64,000 nucleotides of DNA from Caldilineaceae bacterium (GCA_019637645.1 JAHBVH010000041.1:1-64000), one strand, 5' to 3'. Counted from the first letter of the stretch, positions 18,470 to 28,234 are shown. Program-made: numbers and translations. Notes: a model not told the origin generated them from the letters alone.

Positions 18470-19260
18470 GCCAGCCAGGTACAGAACGAATTGTGGTGGC
18501 GCTGGATGCGTCGCCGCAGAGCCAGATCGCGCTGCGGGCGGCAGCCAAGGTGGCGGCAGCCATGCAGGCCGAGTTGCAAGGGCTCTTTGTCGAGGATGTC
18601 AATTTATTTTACCTCTGTAATAGCCCGTTTTGTCGCGAAGTTGGGCTACGCACGGCCATGGTACGCCAGTTGGAAAGCCATACGGTAGAGCGCCAACTGC
18701 GCGTCCGCGCCGCAGAGTTGCGTCGGTTGTTGGCACGGGTGGCCAGCGAGGCCCAGGTCCGTTGGTCTTTCCAAGTGACAAGAGGGGCGATCGTCCAGGA
18801 ACTGTTGACCGCAGCCGAAGACGCGTTGCTGCTAAGTCTGGGGCGTACGGGCTGGTTAGCAGGCAATCGCTTGGGCTCAACCACTCGTGTGATGGTGGAA
18901 CGGACGTTGCGACCGCTCTTGATCTTGGGGGAGCATGACGGGCTAACCCCACCACTAACGGTGGTGTACAATGGAACTGCCAGCGCCGATCGCGCTGTGG
19001 CCTTGGCGACGCGGCTGGCCCAACAGGCGGGGAATCAGGTCATTGTCTGGCTGGTTGGGCCGGCCAGTGAAGCCGCGGCTTGGCAAGAACATGTGCCGAG
19101 CTTGCTCCAGGGGCAGTCGGTTGCGCTAACTTTTGTCCATTTTCGCATAGAGGAACTTGCCAGTGCTCTAGCTCAGGCGAAAAATCACTCATTCTTCTTG
19201 CCGCTAGATTATGCAGAGTGGCTCACGGCGATCAATGGGCCTGTATTGTTGGTGCCGTAG
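18466..19260 (+). CDS. Universal stress family protein, tandem domains
   Basis: A 264-residue protein starting with the UspA pattern IVVALDASPQSQIALRAAAKVAAAMQ. The segment LLSLGRTGWLAGNRLGSTTRVMVERTLRPLLIL corresponds to the nucleotide-binding end of a USP domain. A second, weaker USP-like half starts at about residue 165 (LTVVYNGTASADRAVALATRLAQQ). The ATGA overlap with the upstream protease gene implies translational coupling and a shared role in proteotoxic or other stress. The nucleotide-binding glycines are only partly kept. Confidence 0.75.
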   Translation: MSQPGTERIVVALDASPQSQIALRAAAKVAAAMQAELQGLFVEDVNLFYLCNSPFCREVGLRTAMVRQLESHTVERQLRVRAAELRRLLARVASEAQVRWSFQVTRGAIVQELLTAAEDALLLSLGRTGWLAGNRLGSTTRVMVERTLRPLLILGEHDGLTPPLTVVYNGTASADRAVALATRLAQQAGNQVIVWLVGPASEAAAWQEHVPSLLQGQSVALTFVHFRIEELASALAQAKNHSFFLPLDYAEWLTAINGPVLLVP

Positions 19261-19263
19261 AAG

Positions 19264-21636
19264 CTAGGGTTCAATCGCTATTTGACCGATTTGGACGCGC
19301 CCGTCACCCGTGGTGAAGCCGGCGGCGGCGGTGATGGGCAAGAGGAGCGAGCCATCGCTGCCGGTTTCGTAGAGGCCCACCCACAACGTATAGTTGCCCG
19401 GTATCGATGGTGGCGTCAAGACAACTTCGCTCACAATCCGATCCCCTGGCTGCCAGTAGCGGGTAGGGAAGCGCAGGGCGGGTGCTTGATCAAAGCCACT
19501 GACCCGTTGCCCCGCGTCATCGAGGAGATGGACAAAGGCCGTATAGTCCGTCGCGGGCGTACCTATGGCGTCCCAGACCAACGTTGCCGTGATGGGGGTG
19601 GTCGTCTCTAGCGAGACTTGTGTGGGAAAATCAGCGGCAGTCAGTTGAATCACCTGGCCGAATTGGGTTTCGATGGGGCTCATTTGGTCAAGCGTCACCG
19701 TTGGTGGCTGTGACGGGCTAATCGCGACATAGCCCAAGAAAGGCCCATCCTTAATCGGTGTCCCTTCGCTCGTTTGGGCTAGGATGGGCAAGCGGCCACT
19801 CTCTTCGGTCTGTGGATCCACAAATCCGATATAGACCCGCGCCAGCAAGGGGGCCGTCCCATCGACGGTGCGCTGGATAAGCACTGGGTAATGGTCTGCA
19901 TAGATCGCGCCGGGTTGCCAAAGGGTAGTCGGGTTGCGCCCCCAACCAGGGTGGGTTGTCAAATTACCCACCTCTCGCCCCTGTTCATCGAGCAATTGGA
20001 TAAAGAGCTGGTAGTCCGCCTGGATAGGTTCCCGTGCTTGGAGATATAAGGTGACCGGCACGCTTTCACCCTGGCGAAAGCGGGCCGAGGGCAGTTCGAG
20101 CGCGAGCAGGTAGAGTCGATCCTGAGCGCCATAGACGACATCGAGCGGCTGCGCGCTGCTGGGAATCGCGGCCACGGGGCGGGGCGCACGATAGCTGGCT
20201 GGCAGCAAGAAGATCAGCGCAAATAAGGAGCACCCGAGCATCACCGAAGGCATGAGCAACCAGAGCGCAGGCTGGACGCGGTGCGGTAGCCCACGCAACC
20301 AACTGTGTAGCCCCCAAACCAGAAAGATTGCAAAGGCACTGATGGCCGGGAAGAAGAGCCGCCCTTGGCTGCTGGTCGCCCGATTCAGCCAATAGATCAG
20401 CAGGGCAACTGAGATGAGTAGCCAACTTAGCAAGAGGAGACGCACCCAGGCGGCGGGTTGCTCTCTGCGCTTGGCTCGGCTCGACCACCAAGCAACCGGC
20501 ACACCTGCTAACGCCACCAACGTTACGCCATCGAAAAAAGGATAGACCGCCGCCGGCAACAAGATGTTAAACCAGCCAAAGATCCCCCAGAACGAATAGC
20601 GCAGGCCACGGAACTCGCCCCAAAAGCTGTCCCAGGTGATGGCATCCCCGCGGAGCCCATTGTTGGATAGTAGGTGAGATACACCGAAAAGATCCCCATA
20701 GAGGCTGTAATTGCGCCAGTACCACCAACCCGCAATGGCAAGGGCTGGGAGGACAACGGGCAATAGTGCCTGGAAGGGAACCCGCCAATTGTGGCGCAAC
20801 CTTGCTATGATCAAGGTTGCACAGCCCACGAGGGGTAATAAGCCCAACCCCTGGAGTTTGCTCAGGGCGGCTAGGCCAATGCAGATGCCTAAAACAATCC
20901 ATTCCATGAATCGGATCGAACGATGGGTTGCATTTGTCACCAGGCGTGCCAGCCAATAGATGGTTGCGGCGCTGGTCACAATGACCATGCTGTCGTTAGA
21001 GCAAGCCGCGCTGATAAAGGCAAACTGCGGAATCGTCGCCACCCATATCACAGCTAGCAATGGCAAGGAGAGCGGCCAAGCCGACGCTATTGCCGGATAA
21101 TCGGCCAACGCTAACTGGGCAATGCGGTAGGTGAACCAAAGGGTCAGGCCGCCCAACAGCAGTGACACCCACCGGCCAATGTGCAACGCAAGATTGCTCC
21201 CTTGCAGTGGATGTGGTTGCGCGCTGTAGAGCATAAAGTTCTTGTTGCCGGGAAAGAGTGGATCGCCAATGTTCGCGCGCAGATTAGGCACGTTCAGTTG
21301 GTCAAAGTCACTTTGATCAATCCCCGCGGTCAGGCGACCGACGAGCCAGTAGTAGAGTGGGGCTTGGCTTCCTTCATGTGACCAAGCTTCCTCGACATCG
21401 GGGTTTTGCACCGGTAGCCCATAGCCAGCCGCCAAATGGCGGGCAAAGGCGTAGTGATGGATCTCATCGGGTGTTTCAAAGGGGGGCGTGGTGAGGCTAT
21501 ACCAAAGGCCAATAGCAAAAAAAAGGCCCAGGATGGCTATGAGTGAGCGCCATTCGCTTACCTGCGTGGTCGGGAGGACGTTTCGGTTTGACCGTTCTTG
21601 TTCTTGCGCATATGGCGCGGCGACAGTCCCTTGCAT
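19264..21636 (-). CDS. GT-C glycosyltransferase, phospholipid-linked sugar donor type
   Basis: A 790-residue polytopic membrane protein with about 11-12 helices in residues 30-480 and a large extracytoplasmic C-terminal part. The first loop carries TTPPFETPDEIHHYAFARHL, the acidic catalytic-loop position of PMT/ArnT/DUF2142-type enzymes. These enzymes transfer sugars from polyprenyl phosphate carriers outside the membrane. The C-terminal region has two beta-sandwich-like repeats with a shared pattern (YQLFIQLLDEQGREVGN... LWQPG and YTAFVHLLDDAGQRVSG... YWQPGD). Two further GT-C genes nearby have similar C-terminal domains. It is unlikely to be cytoplasmic. Confidence 0.82.
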   Translation of the reverse strand: MQGTVAAPYAQEQERSNRNVLPTTQVSEWRSLIAILGLFFAIGLWYSLTTPPFETPDEIHHYAFARHLAAGYGLPVQNPDVEEAWSHEGSQAPLYYWLVGRLTAGIDQSDFDQLNVPNLRANIGDPLFPGNKNFMLYSAQPHPLQGSNLALHIGRWVSLLLGGLTLWFTYRIAQLALADYPAIASAWPLSLPLLAVIWVATIPQFAFISAACSNDSMVIVTSAATIYWLARLVTNATHRSIRFMEWIVLGICIGLAALSKLQGLGLLPLVGCATLIIARLRHNWRVPFQALLPVVLPALAIAGWWYWRNYSLYGDLFGVSHLLSNNGLRGDAITWDSFWGEFRGLRYSFWGIFGWFNILLPAAVYPFFDGVTLVALAGVPVAWWSSRAKRREQPAAWVRLLLLSWLLISVALLIYWLNRATSSQGRLFFPAISAFAIFLVWGLHSWLRGLPHRVQPALWLLMPSVMLGCSLFALIFLLPASYRAPRPVAAIPSSAQPLDVVYGAQDRLYLLALELPSARFRQGESVPVTLYLQAREPIQADYQLFIQLLDEQGREVGNLTTHPGWGRNPTTLWQPGAIYADHYPVLIQRTVDGTAPLLARVYIGFVDPQTEESGRLPILAQTSEGTPIKDGPFLGYVAISPSQPPTVTLDQMSPIETQFGQVIQLTAADFPTQVSLETTTPITATLVWDAIGTPATDYTAFVHLLDDAGQRVSGFDQAPALRFPTRYWQPGDRIVSEVVLTPPSIPGNYTLWVGLYETGSDGSLLLPITAAAGFTTGDGRVQIGQIAIEP

Positions 21637-21781
21637 AGGGCTATTATGCCCTTAAGGGAATTTCTGTGCAAAGATCATTGGAGCGAAAGCGGGCAATGCA
21701 AGTTTTTACTGCTGTATCTCTCTGGCTGCGATTTGGCCCTATTGGCGCACGATGTGGATGACCTTACGCCGAGGCTGAACC

Positions 21782-22171
21782 TCATTCAATCCCGACGACT
21801 ACACTGGAAAGCAGCAGGACAAGGGCCATGGGAGCCCAGATCATCCGCTCACCAGCACTAGGGGTAAGTAGATTAAGGAATAGACTAAGCGCCGCAATCG
21901 TGACAACCACCCAAATAAGCCGTTGGGCGGCCTGTGACCAACGAAGCAAAGCCACACCTGCCCGCGCCAGTACGACGCCCGCCAGCAAGAGGAGCAAGAA
22001 TGCCTGAACCACGGCCACGAAACGCATGGGCAATGGCAACTGTCCAGGAAAGGCACCACCCATTGCATACGCGCCCCATGGCGCGCCCAACGCCAAGGCT
22101 AGTTGGAAAAGGACAATCCCTAGGGTGAGCATGGCATAGATGAGGGCTGCAATGCGTTTTGTTTTACTCAT
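21782..22171 (-). CDS. Small four-helix membrane protein, unknown function
   Basis: A 129-residue protein with four hydrophobic helices (about 8-30, 45-70, 80-100, 108-128) and a positively charged N-terminus (MSKTKR). The family is not recognised. It lies between a GT-C gene and an HD-domain gene, 36 bases downstream of the latter, so co-transcription with it is plausible. Confidence 0.6.
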   Translation of the reverse strand: MSKTKRIAALIYAMLTLGIVLFQLALALGAPWGAYAMGGAFPGQLPLPMRFVAVVQAFLLLLLAGVVLARAGVALLRWSQAAQRLIWVVVTIAALSLFLNLLTPSAGERMIWAPMALVLLLSSVVVGIE

Positions 22172-22206
22172 ATTTCTGTGTCTTTGGGCACACTAGATTC
22201 GTTCCC

Positions 22207-22746
22207 TCACCACTTGAAGACTGGTGCCGGATTGAAGAGATGTTTTGGCAGCCAGCTTAGTTCAAGTTGGACAAGACGTTGATGAAAGCCCGCGTTGGGA
22301 AACCGCTGTTTAACCTGTCCAATATAGGCACGCGGTAGGCCACATGGCACAAGACCCAAGGAGAAATCCACCAAGTCCCCGCGCCGAAAAATTTCGACCA
22401 AAGGATAGCGCGTATCGTGGTAGGGTCTGATTTTATGATGCATATCAATCATCAACGCAATCTCTGGAATCCACTCCGCTAACTGGTTCTGCTGTAAATA
22501 GCTTTGGGCGCGGGCAATAGAGGGGGGCAGGTAGTCGAACGTATCATCTGACCAAATGCCCAGATCGTGAAAACAACCGGCAATCGTCAGCTTCTGGCGT
22601 TCTTCTGCACTGCCGTTGTGCAAAGCAAAACAGAAGTTGAGCATCCGGTAGACGTGGTTGCGGTAGCCAGCATAATCCTTTCCAATTTGGGATTGCCACT
22701 GGCCTAAGAGTTCGTCGACGAGCGGAAGATCGGCTTCGATGATCAT
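22207..22746 (-). CDS. HD-domain phosphohydrolase-like protein
   Basis: A 179-residue protein with the HD superfamily pattern: NHVYRMLNFC (first His), then CFHDLGIWSDDTFDYLPPS containing the HD dyad, and IDMHHKIRPYH, then DLVDFSLG (distal Asp). The motif order suggests a metal-dependent phosphohydrolase acting on a nucleotide or small phosphoester. It appears soluble. Its specific substrate is not evident. Confidence 0.78.
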   Translation of the reverse strand: MIIEADLPLVDELLGQWQSQIGKDYAGYRNHVYRMLNFCFALHNGSAEERQKLTIAGCFHDLGIWSDDTFDYLPPSIARAQSYLQQNQLAEWIPEIALMIDMHHKIRPYHDTRYPLVEIFRRGDLVDFSLGLVPCGLPRAYIGQVKQRFPNAGFHQRLVQLELSWLPKHLFNPAPVFKW

Positions 22747-22760
22747 AACACGTCCTTTTT

Positions 22761-22822
22761 TGAGACTGGAGATTGGTGACTAGAGACTAGAGACTGAGGA
22801 TCTTGTTTCTCCAGTCTCTAGT
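22761..22822. repeat. Short gactaga heptad repeats with inverted copy
   Basis: The gap contains near-tandem 7-mers (gactaga gactaga gactgag), and an 11-bp inverted pair (22786-22796 with 22812-22822) abuts the stop codon of the GT-C gene. It resembles the short tandemly repeated repetitive (STRR) heptamers of filamentous cyanobacteria. The hairpin lacks a T tail. Confidence 0.55.
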
Positions 22823-24912
22823 TATTCCGGCCAGGTAAAGGGCAGGTAGAGAATATGGCCGTCTGGCGAAATAGGGTATGGCTCTCCTGTTTGGATAGTT
22901 AACTTTTCGAGCGAATCGGCCTTATAGAGTTGGAGGGCGAGCTGATAGCGCCCTGTGGGCGATGCCAGCAAGGGTGATGCAAGGGGCGGCAAATTGGTAT
23001 ATTCAACAATCGTCTTGCCAGGGTCCCACCAAATGGTCGGAATCGCGCCGTTGTAGGGCTCTTGTTCCAACTGGCTGATTATAGGTGGATCGCCTTCTGC
23101 CGCTTGCTCGACCAATTGCAGAATATATTTATAATGAATTTCCGGTTTTTCGTCAACCTGCCAGTAGAGGGTAATCGGCAGCGCGCTGGTCGGTGTTAGC
23201 GGTGCTTCTATATCATAGCCAACGAGCCGTACCTGCTCGCCAAAGGTGACATTAACCTGGTTTTGGGTCGGGGGTTCTAGCCCTTCATAGACCGGCGGTT
23301 GCGTTAGGAAGAGGCTGAGATCGAGAAAGGCGTTGGGGCTAAAGAACTTGACATCGCGCAGCGGCCAAACTGCATTCTCCCTGAGCCAATCCTGCACGAG
23401 CGTGTCGGGATCCAGCAAGGGATACGAACCCGATTGTGCAAGCCAAACGCGGCGATAGGTGGGCAATAATTCCGCAAGATAGGCATAGGTAGCGGGCCAC
23501 TCTTCAAACAGGAGGGGAACGTTGGCATAGGCACTAACGCGCCCTTGTCGTGCCGCTGTCTCGATCTGATCGATTGGCAAGTAATAGCGAAAAACTCGTT
23601 CCGAGAAAGGTGGATCAAGCAGCAAGAGATCGCCAGGGAGGAGGTGTTGGCGCAAATAATTGCCCAGTTCGGCATAGTGATCCTTGCCAAAGGCGGGCTG
23701 GGTAAAGTAGTTGACCGAACTATAGAGCAGCCCGGCGACCAGCCCAGTTGCGACGAGCGCTGCGCCCCACCGTTGGACGCGCCAGACAAGGGCCAACCCC
23801 GCACCTACCAAAACAATAAAGACCCCGGCCAGCAAACTGAGATGACGAGCATTCATATAGGCCGGTTGAAAGACGTTCAAGAGGAGGATCATCCCGATGG
23901 GCAGGAGCAGCGCTACAGGTAATAGCCAGCCGCCACGGCGCACTGCTTGTTGCGAGCGCATGCCATAGCCGATCCCCAAGAAGGCCAGCAGACCAAAGAG
24001 CCAGCCCAGCCAATGGAGTGGATCATCTAGCTTGACACTTAGCCCGAGACTATAGGCATTGAGCAGATCTGGCAACAGGTTGCGCAGGGTAATGGTGGGA
24101 AAGTTGCCACCACCGCCCTGCCGCCAGATCGTCCACATGACAATCAGCCCGACCACCAGGCCACCGGCCAGCAGTAAAAGCGGTATGCCAAACCCTAGCC
24201 AGCGATTCCGGCCCCGTAACCATTGATAGATCACAAGGGCATGCAAAGGAAGCCAAAAGACCGCAAAGTAGTGGGTTGTCAAAAAGAGCGCCGTTGCGAC
24301 AAGATAGCCACCGAACCAGCCCCAGGTGATGGTGTGACTTTCGGTATTGCGTAAGAGCAGATAGGTGCTGAGAATCCCCAACGTTGCCCACAGGGCATAG
24401 GGGCGTGCTTCTTGACCAAACCAAAGAAAGAAGGGATGCAAGGCCGCGAAACCCGCGGCCCAAAGCCCGGTCGTCGCGGGCAACACCTGGCGGCGGACCA
24501 ACCATTGGCCTAAAACCCAAATGCTGGGTACCAGCAAGGTGGCACCCATGACCGATGGGTAACGCAGTACAAATTCGCTGATGCCAGCGAACTGTGTCAG
24601 TAACCCGAGCAGGATAAAAAAGAAAAAGGGATGTTGATCCGTCGAAGGCAAATAGGCAAAGGCGTCACGCATGATCAGATCGCCCCGCAGCAGCGGAAGC
24701 CATGCCTGCTCGGCCCGTTGTAAGCTCAGGCTTTCATCCCACCACAGATTGTTGCCGTCGAGCCGGTAGACGACGCGGGCAAAGGCAAGCAAAATTAAAA
24801 GGAGTAGCAGCCAGCGCCGCCCTACACGCCGCCAGTTGATTGCCACGTGGTTGCTTAGGTGTGGGGAAGACGGGGAATCATCCTCTTTCTGGAAAGTGCG
24901 GGTGAAGATCAT
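22822..24912 (-). CDS. GT-C (family 39-like) membrane glycosyltransferase
   Basis: A membrane protein of about 696 residues. After an N-terminal tail, the helices begin with RRWLLLLLILLAFARVVYRLDGNNLWWDESLSLQRA; the WDES motif is the acidic catalytic loop of GT-39/ArnT-like enzymes. About 12 helices run to residue 430, and the C-terminal part is extracytoplasmic with a beta-sandwich pattern (PITLYWQVDEKPEIHYKYILQLVE). The frame is open to 25005, overlapping the upstream gene, but ATG 24912 follows that gene's stop by 13 bases and is preferred. It pairs with the next GT-C gene; both probably modify lipids or glycans. Confidence 0.85.
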   Translation of the reverse strand: MIFTRTFQKEDDSPSSPHLSNHVAINWRRVGRRWLLLLLILLAFARVVYRLDGNNLWWDESLSLQRAEQAWLPLLRGDLIMRDAFAYLPSTDQHPFFFFILLGLLTQFAGISEFVLRYPSVMGATLLVPSIWVLGQWLVRRQVLPATTGLWAAGFAALHPFFLWFGQEARPYALWATLGILSTYLLLRNTESHTITWGWFGGYLVATALFLTTHYFAVFWLPLHALVIYQWLRGRNRWLGFGIPLLLLAGGLVVGLIVMWTIWRQGGGGNFPTITLRNLLPDLLNAYSLGLSVKLDDPLHWLGWLFGLLAFLGIGYGMRSQQAVRRGGWLLPVALLLPIGMILLLNVFQPAYMNARHLSLLAGVFIVLVGAGLALVWRVQRWGAALVATGLVAGLLYSSVNYFTQPAFGKDHYAELGNYLRQHLLPGDLLLLDPPFSERVFRYYLPIDQIETAARQGRVSAYANVPLLFEEWPATYAYLAELLPTYRRVWLAQSGSYPLLDPDTLVQDWLRENAVWPLRDVKFFSPNAFLDLSLFLTQPPVYEGLEPPTQNQVNVTFGEQVRLVGYDIEAPLTPTSALPITLYWQVDEKPEIHYKYILQLVEQAAEGDPPIISQLEQEPYNGAIPTIWWDPGKTIVEYTNLPPLASPLLASPTGRYQLALQLYKADSLEKLTIQTGEPYPISPDGHILYLPFTWPE

Positions 24913-24925
24913 CGATACAGATTCG

Positions 24926-26848
24926 CTAGTTTCCAACCGTAACGCTACCGAGCCCAATATCCTGCCCCAGGGGTGTTTCTGCCACCGCCCCCGTCGCCGG
25001 TTCATAAAGTCTTAGTGTAATCTGATAGAGACCAGGGGCAAAATCAGGCGGCAAGAAAAATGCGCGCCGTTCTACCACCTCTGCGCCAACAGGCCAGCTG
25101 TTCGTTGGGGTAAACCAATTATGGGGCGCGTAGTCCTGCGCGGCTACCACCTGTCCATCTGGCTTTTGCAGACGCAGACTAAACTTGTAGTCCGGCGGTG
25201 GGGCCAAAACCTGCCAGTAGGTGCTGACACGCACAAGCTCACCCGCCGCGACCGCTTGGGCTGGCACCATAACCTGGGTCAGTTGAAGGGCTGGCCCAAC
25301 CGGTAAATCCAACGGCTGGGCAACCAGCGCCTCATCAGAGAGGCCATAGAGGGTCAGCCGAATGCCATTGTGATCGCTGGGTGGGGAAGTCCAGCCGCGG
25401 CGTGCTAGCCAAGCCTGCACACGCCACGGTTCATGGAAATAGAGGACTTCCCAGACGCGTTGGGCTTGGGCGGTCAGCGCCGTCAGGGTTTGATCAATGG
25501 TTGCTTCGTCGGCTTGCAGCAAAAAGCGCAGATCGTGGACGGGATAATCTTGCGTATAGTAGTGCAAAAAGACCAAGCTAGGATCAGGCCCATCCACCAA
25601 AACAATATCACCTGGCTTGCCAAAGGCGGCAATCGTCTGCGCTACGGCCCGAAAGTCAGGCTTTTGGAGCGTAGGATCGGTATAGAAGGCTTGTAACGCT
25701 TTAGCATTACCCGCCAACAGCACCACTAGCAGCAGCATGGCAAGCATCGCGCTCAAGGCCGCTAGCCAACGATAGGCCCGGAGCCACCGTTGCACAGGCC
25801 GACTCAGCAGCGCTACGGGCGCGGCGGCTAGGATCAGTAAGGGAGCGCTGATCGTCATGGCGTAGCGTTCGTGGAAATCGGGATTACGCAAGATCAACAC
25901 TAGGAGAACGACCAAGGGCGCAGCCACACAAGTGAGTAGAAAAAGGCCCGCGGCCCGTCGCCATGCCAGCCAAAGCAGTGCACCTACCCCGATCAAGCCC
26001 AGATAGAGCCAAGGCAGCCATGGTTGCCAATCCAGCGGTAAGGTATTACTCACCGTATAGGCCGTGAGGATCACCCAAGGGATGCTCTTGGGGTCCATGG
26101 GCTCGCGCCAGCCTGTAAAGGAAAAAATTTGCAGGGCATGGGGAAACCAAGGCGCAAAGAGGAGCGCCGAAACAATGCCACCCAGAACCCAACGACGGCC
26201 AAAGCGCCAATCGCGCTGCCAAAGTACCCAGCCAACCGCAAAACAGGTGTGGGCAAAGGGTGTTAGAAAGCCATAATAATGAAGATAGACCGTCAGTGTC
26301 GTGGCGAGGATATAGCCCACCAGATAGCCTCTGCCCTGCTGTGGGCGTGTCAGCAGACGCCAGAAAAACCACGTCGCGAGGAGGCTGGCCGCTAAGAGCC
26401 AGCTATAGGTGCGTACCTCCTGCGCGTACCAGACTTGGAAAGCGCTCGTCGCCAGCAGCAGGGCCACCACCAACCCAACGCGCCGATTGCCTAAGTCAGC
26501 CGCTAACCGATAGACTAGCACAATGCTGAGCACACTCGGCCAGATCGACAGAAAGCGCAGGGCAAAGTCGTGCGTGCCGGTCAGAGACAGCCAAAAGTGC
26601 AGCAGGACAAAATAGCCCGGTAAGTGCTCAACCGGCATGGTCGCTAACAAAGTCGGCAGGGGTTGAGCGCTGCGCTGTAGGCTAATCCCTTCGTCGCTCC
26701 AGAAGCTTTGATAGTCCAAGTGATAGGCCCGCAGTGCAAAGGCTAGGAGCAAGATCAGGGTTAAGACCGCCACAACCGGCCAACGCCCTTCGAGCCCCGA
26801 TGGGACGATGGTCGGCTCTGCTTGGCGCTCAGTTACGTGCTCATTCAT
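24926..26848 (-). CDS. GT-C (family 39-like) membrane glycosyltransferase
   Basis: A 640-residue paralogue of the downstream gene. LRAYHLDYQSFWSDEGISLQRSAQ gives the catalytic acidic loop (SDEG), and FALRFLSIWPSVLSIVLVYRLAADLG continues the GT-39 pattern. About 11 helices occur before residue 390. The soluble C-terminus includes RVSTYWQVLAPPPDYKFSLRLQKPDG, the same beta domain as in the two neighbouring GT-C proteins. It lies 13 bases upstream of the next gene, so the two form an operon. Confidence 0.85.
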   Translation of the reverse strand: MNEHVTERQAEPTIVPSGLEGRWPVVAVLTLILLLAFALRAYHLDYQSFWSDEGISLQRSAQPLPTLLATMPVEHLPGYFVLLHFWLSLTGTHDFALRFLSIWPSVLSIVLVYRLAADLGNRRVGLVVALLLATSAFQVWYAQEVRTYSWLLAASLLATWFFWRLLTRPQQGRGYLVGYILATTLTVYLHYYGFLTPFAHTCFAVGWVLWQRDWRFGRRWVLGGIVSALLFAPWFPHALQIFSFTGWREPMDPKSIPWVILTAYTVSNTLPLDWQPWLPWLYLGLIGVGALLWLAWRRAAGLFLLTCVAAPLVVLLVLILRNPDFHERYAMTISAPLLILAAAPVALLSRPVQRWLRAYRWLAALSAMLAMLLLVVLLAGNAKALQAFYTDPTLQKPDFRAVAQTIAAFGKPGDIVLVDGPDPSLVFLHYYTQDYPVHDLRFLLQADEATIDQTLTALTAQAQRVWEVLYFHEPWRVQAWLARRGWTSPPSDHNGIRLTLYGLSDEALVAQPLDLPVGPALQLTQVMVPAQAVAAGELVRVSTYWQVLAPPPDYKFSLRLQKPDGQVVAAQDYAPHNWFTPTNSWPVGAEVVERRAFFLPPDFAPGLYQITLRLYEPATGAVAETPLGQDIGLGSVTVGN

Positions 26849-27011
26849 ACGTGCTTACTCACACCTGTGGGCGGGATGGTTGTGGTGGTGGCTATCGCGA
26901 TGGCCTAGCGTGGCCCAATGATCATTGTTTCGTTTAGTATACCTGATGGGGGCGCAATGGGCGTAACGGACATGGCCGCGGTGGTAAAGCTGTTGGGGAA
27001 GGTTGGCAAGA

Positions 27012-27073
27012 GTGCCGGGGACGGGCCAAAACAAGTCGCAAATTTGAAGTTATCTTTGGCCCGTCCCCGGCAC
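27012..27073. repeat. 19-bp perfect inverted repeat spanning the GT4 stop codon
   Basis: Arms 27012-27030 and 27055-27073 are perfect complements (gtgccggggacgggccaaa) around a 24-nt AT-richer spacer. The right arm encodes the last residues of the GT4 protein, and the left arm lies in its 3' flank. It may act as a terminator-like hairpin or be a small mobile palindrome that landed at the gene end. Confidence 0.7.
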
Positions 27074-28234
27074 ATCCCCAGTCGTGTAGTTTTGCCAGTG
27101 TTGCTTGGCGATTGCTGTCCAAGTAAATTGTTGGCTCTGTTGCTGCGCCCCTCGTTGTAGGTGCTGCCGTAACGCTGGATCATCCATAAGGCGCGCAATG
27201 GCATCGGCCGCGGCGGCGGGTGCTGCGGCGGGCACATAGCAAAGATCGCGGCCATCGACCAACTCGGGCAGTGGGCTCTGGGGCGTTGTGGTTACCACGG
27301 CGCAACCATGGGCCAACCCGGCCATGAGCGTGCCACGGCGCAGGTTCGCGCCATCGCTATAGGGCATCAAGAGCACATCGATCCATTGGAGCGCGTGGCT
27401 CACAGCTTGGTCCGCCAACTGGCCCGTCCACTGGACCCGATCTTGCAAGCCCAGGGTCTGGATCAAGGTCTCGACTTCTTGCAAATAGGCGGCATTGGTC
27501 GGATCACTGGCCCCGATGCGTTCACCGATCATCAACAGATGGGCATCATACCCCCGTTGAACGAGCGTGTGCAGGGTCTGCACCAAGGTGAGCCCCCCTT
27601 TGCTGCGATTCAGAAAGCCAAAGTACCCTAGAAGTAAGCTCTGATCGCGATAGCCGTGCGCGGCGCGCTGTTGCCTACGTTCTGCCAAGGCGAGAGGAGC
27701 GACAGTAATATTGCTGCCAATGGGAATTTTTTGCAGGCGCGCGGATGGTGCTTGCTTGGCTACTTGCCGATAATCGCCTTCGTTGGTGGCAATGACCAAA
27801 TCGCTAGTGTGGGCTGGGCGTAGCGTGATCCAACGGCGGAGACGTGCACCGGCCTTGGGAAAAAGATAGGGTACGAGCAGGTCATGGTAGGTCCATGCTA
27901 CTTGCCAGGGTTGGCGCGTGGCTCGCCAATAGCCAGGCGCGAGGTTGATCGCTGGGTGCATGGCAAAAGCCGCGGTTTGATACTGAATATGGACCCATGT
28001 TGCGCCCACTTGCTTGGCTAGGCGCGGAATCTGTTGCCAGATGCGCCAATCCCACTGCTGAATGTCTGGGTAGATCGGGATAGTGGCCTGCGTTCCTGTT
28101 GGTTGGGCTTGGGCGCTTGTCAGGACGCTGACCTGGACGCCGGTTGCGGCCAAAGCTTGGGCGATCTCGGCGGTGTACGCCCCGACACCACCTTGGCGCG
28201 GCGGGTATTCACCAGTAACAAACAAAATATGCAT
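27050..28234 (-). CDS. GT4-type glycosyltransferase
   Basis: A 394-residue GT-B fold enzyme, cytoplasmic or membrane-peripheral, using nucleotide-sugar donors. The N-terminal VTGEYPPRQGGVGAYTAEIA is the glycine-rich acceptor-side loop of GT4 enzymes. The C-terminal domain has LLGYFGFLNRSKGGLTLVQ and VLLMPYSDGANLRRGTLMAG. In that last region the usual Glu-x7-Glu motif is replaced by GANLRRGTL, as seen in some GT4 subfamilies. The start codon overlaps the upstream GNAT gene stop by one base (TAATG). The C-terminus is encoded by the 19-bp inverted repeat. Likely role is in surface polysaccharide or glycolipid synthesis. Confidence 0.85.
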   Translation of the reverse strand: MHILFVTGEYPPRQGGVGAYTAEIAQALAATGVQVSVLTSAQAQPTGTQATIPIYPDIQQWDWRIWQQIPRLAKQVGATWVHIQYQTAAFAMHPAINLAPGYWRATRQPWQVAWTYHDLLVPYLFPKAGARLRRWITLRPAHTSDLVIATNEGDYRQVAKQAPSARLQKIPIGSNITVAPLALAERRQQRAAHGYRDQSLLLGYFGFLNRSKGGLTLVQTLHTLVQRGYDAHLLMIGERIGASDPTNAAYLQEVETLIQTLGLQDRVQWTGQLADQAVSHALQWIDVLLMPYSDGANLRRGTLMAGLAHGCAVVTTTPQSPLPELVDGRDLCYVPAAAPAAAADAIARLMDDPALRQHLQRGAQQQSQQFTWTAIAKQHWQNYTTGDVPGTGQR

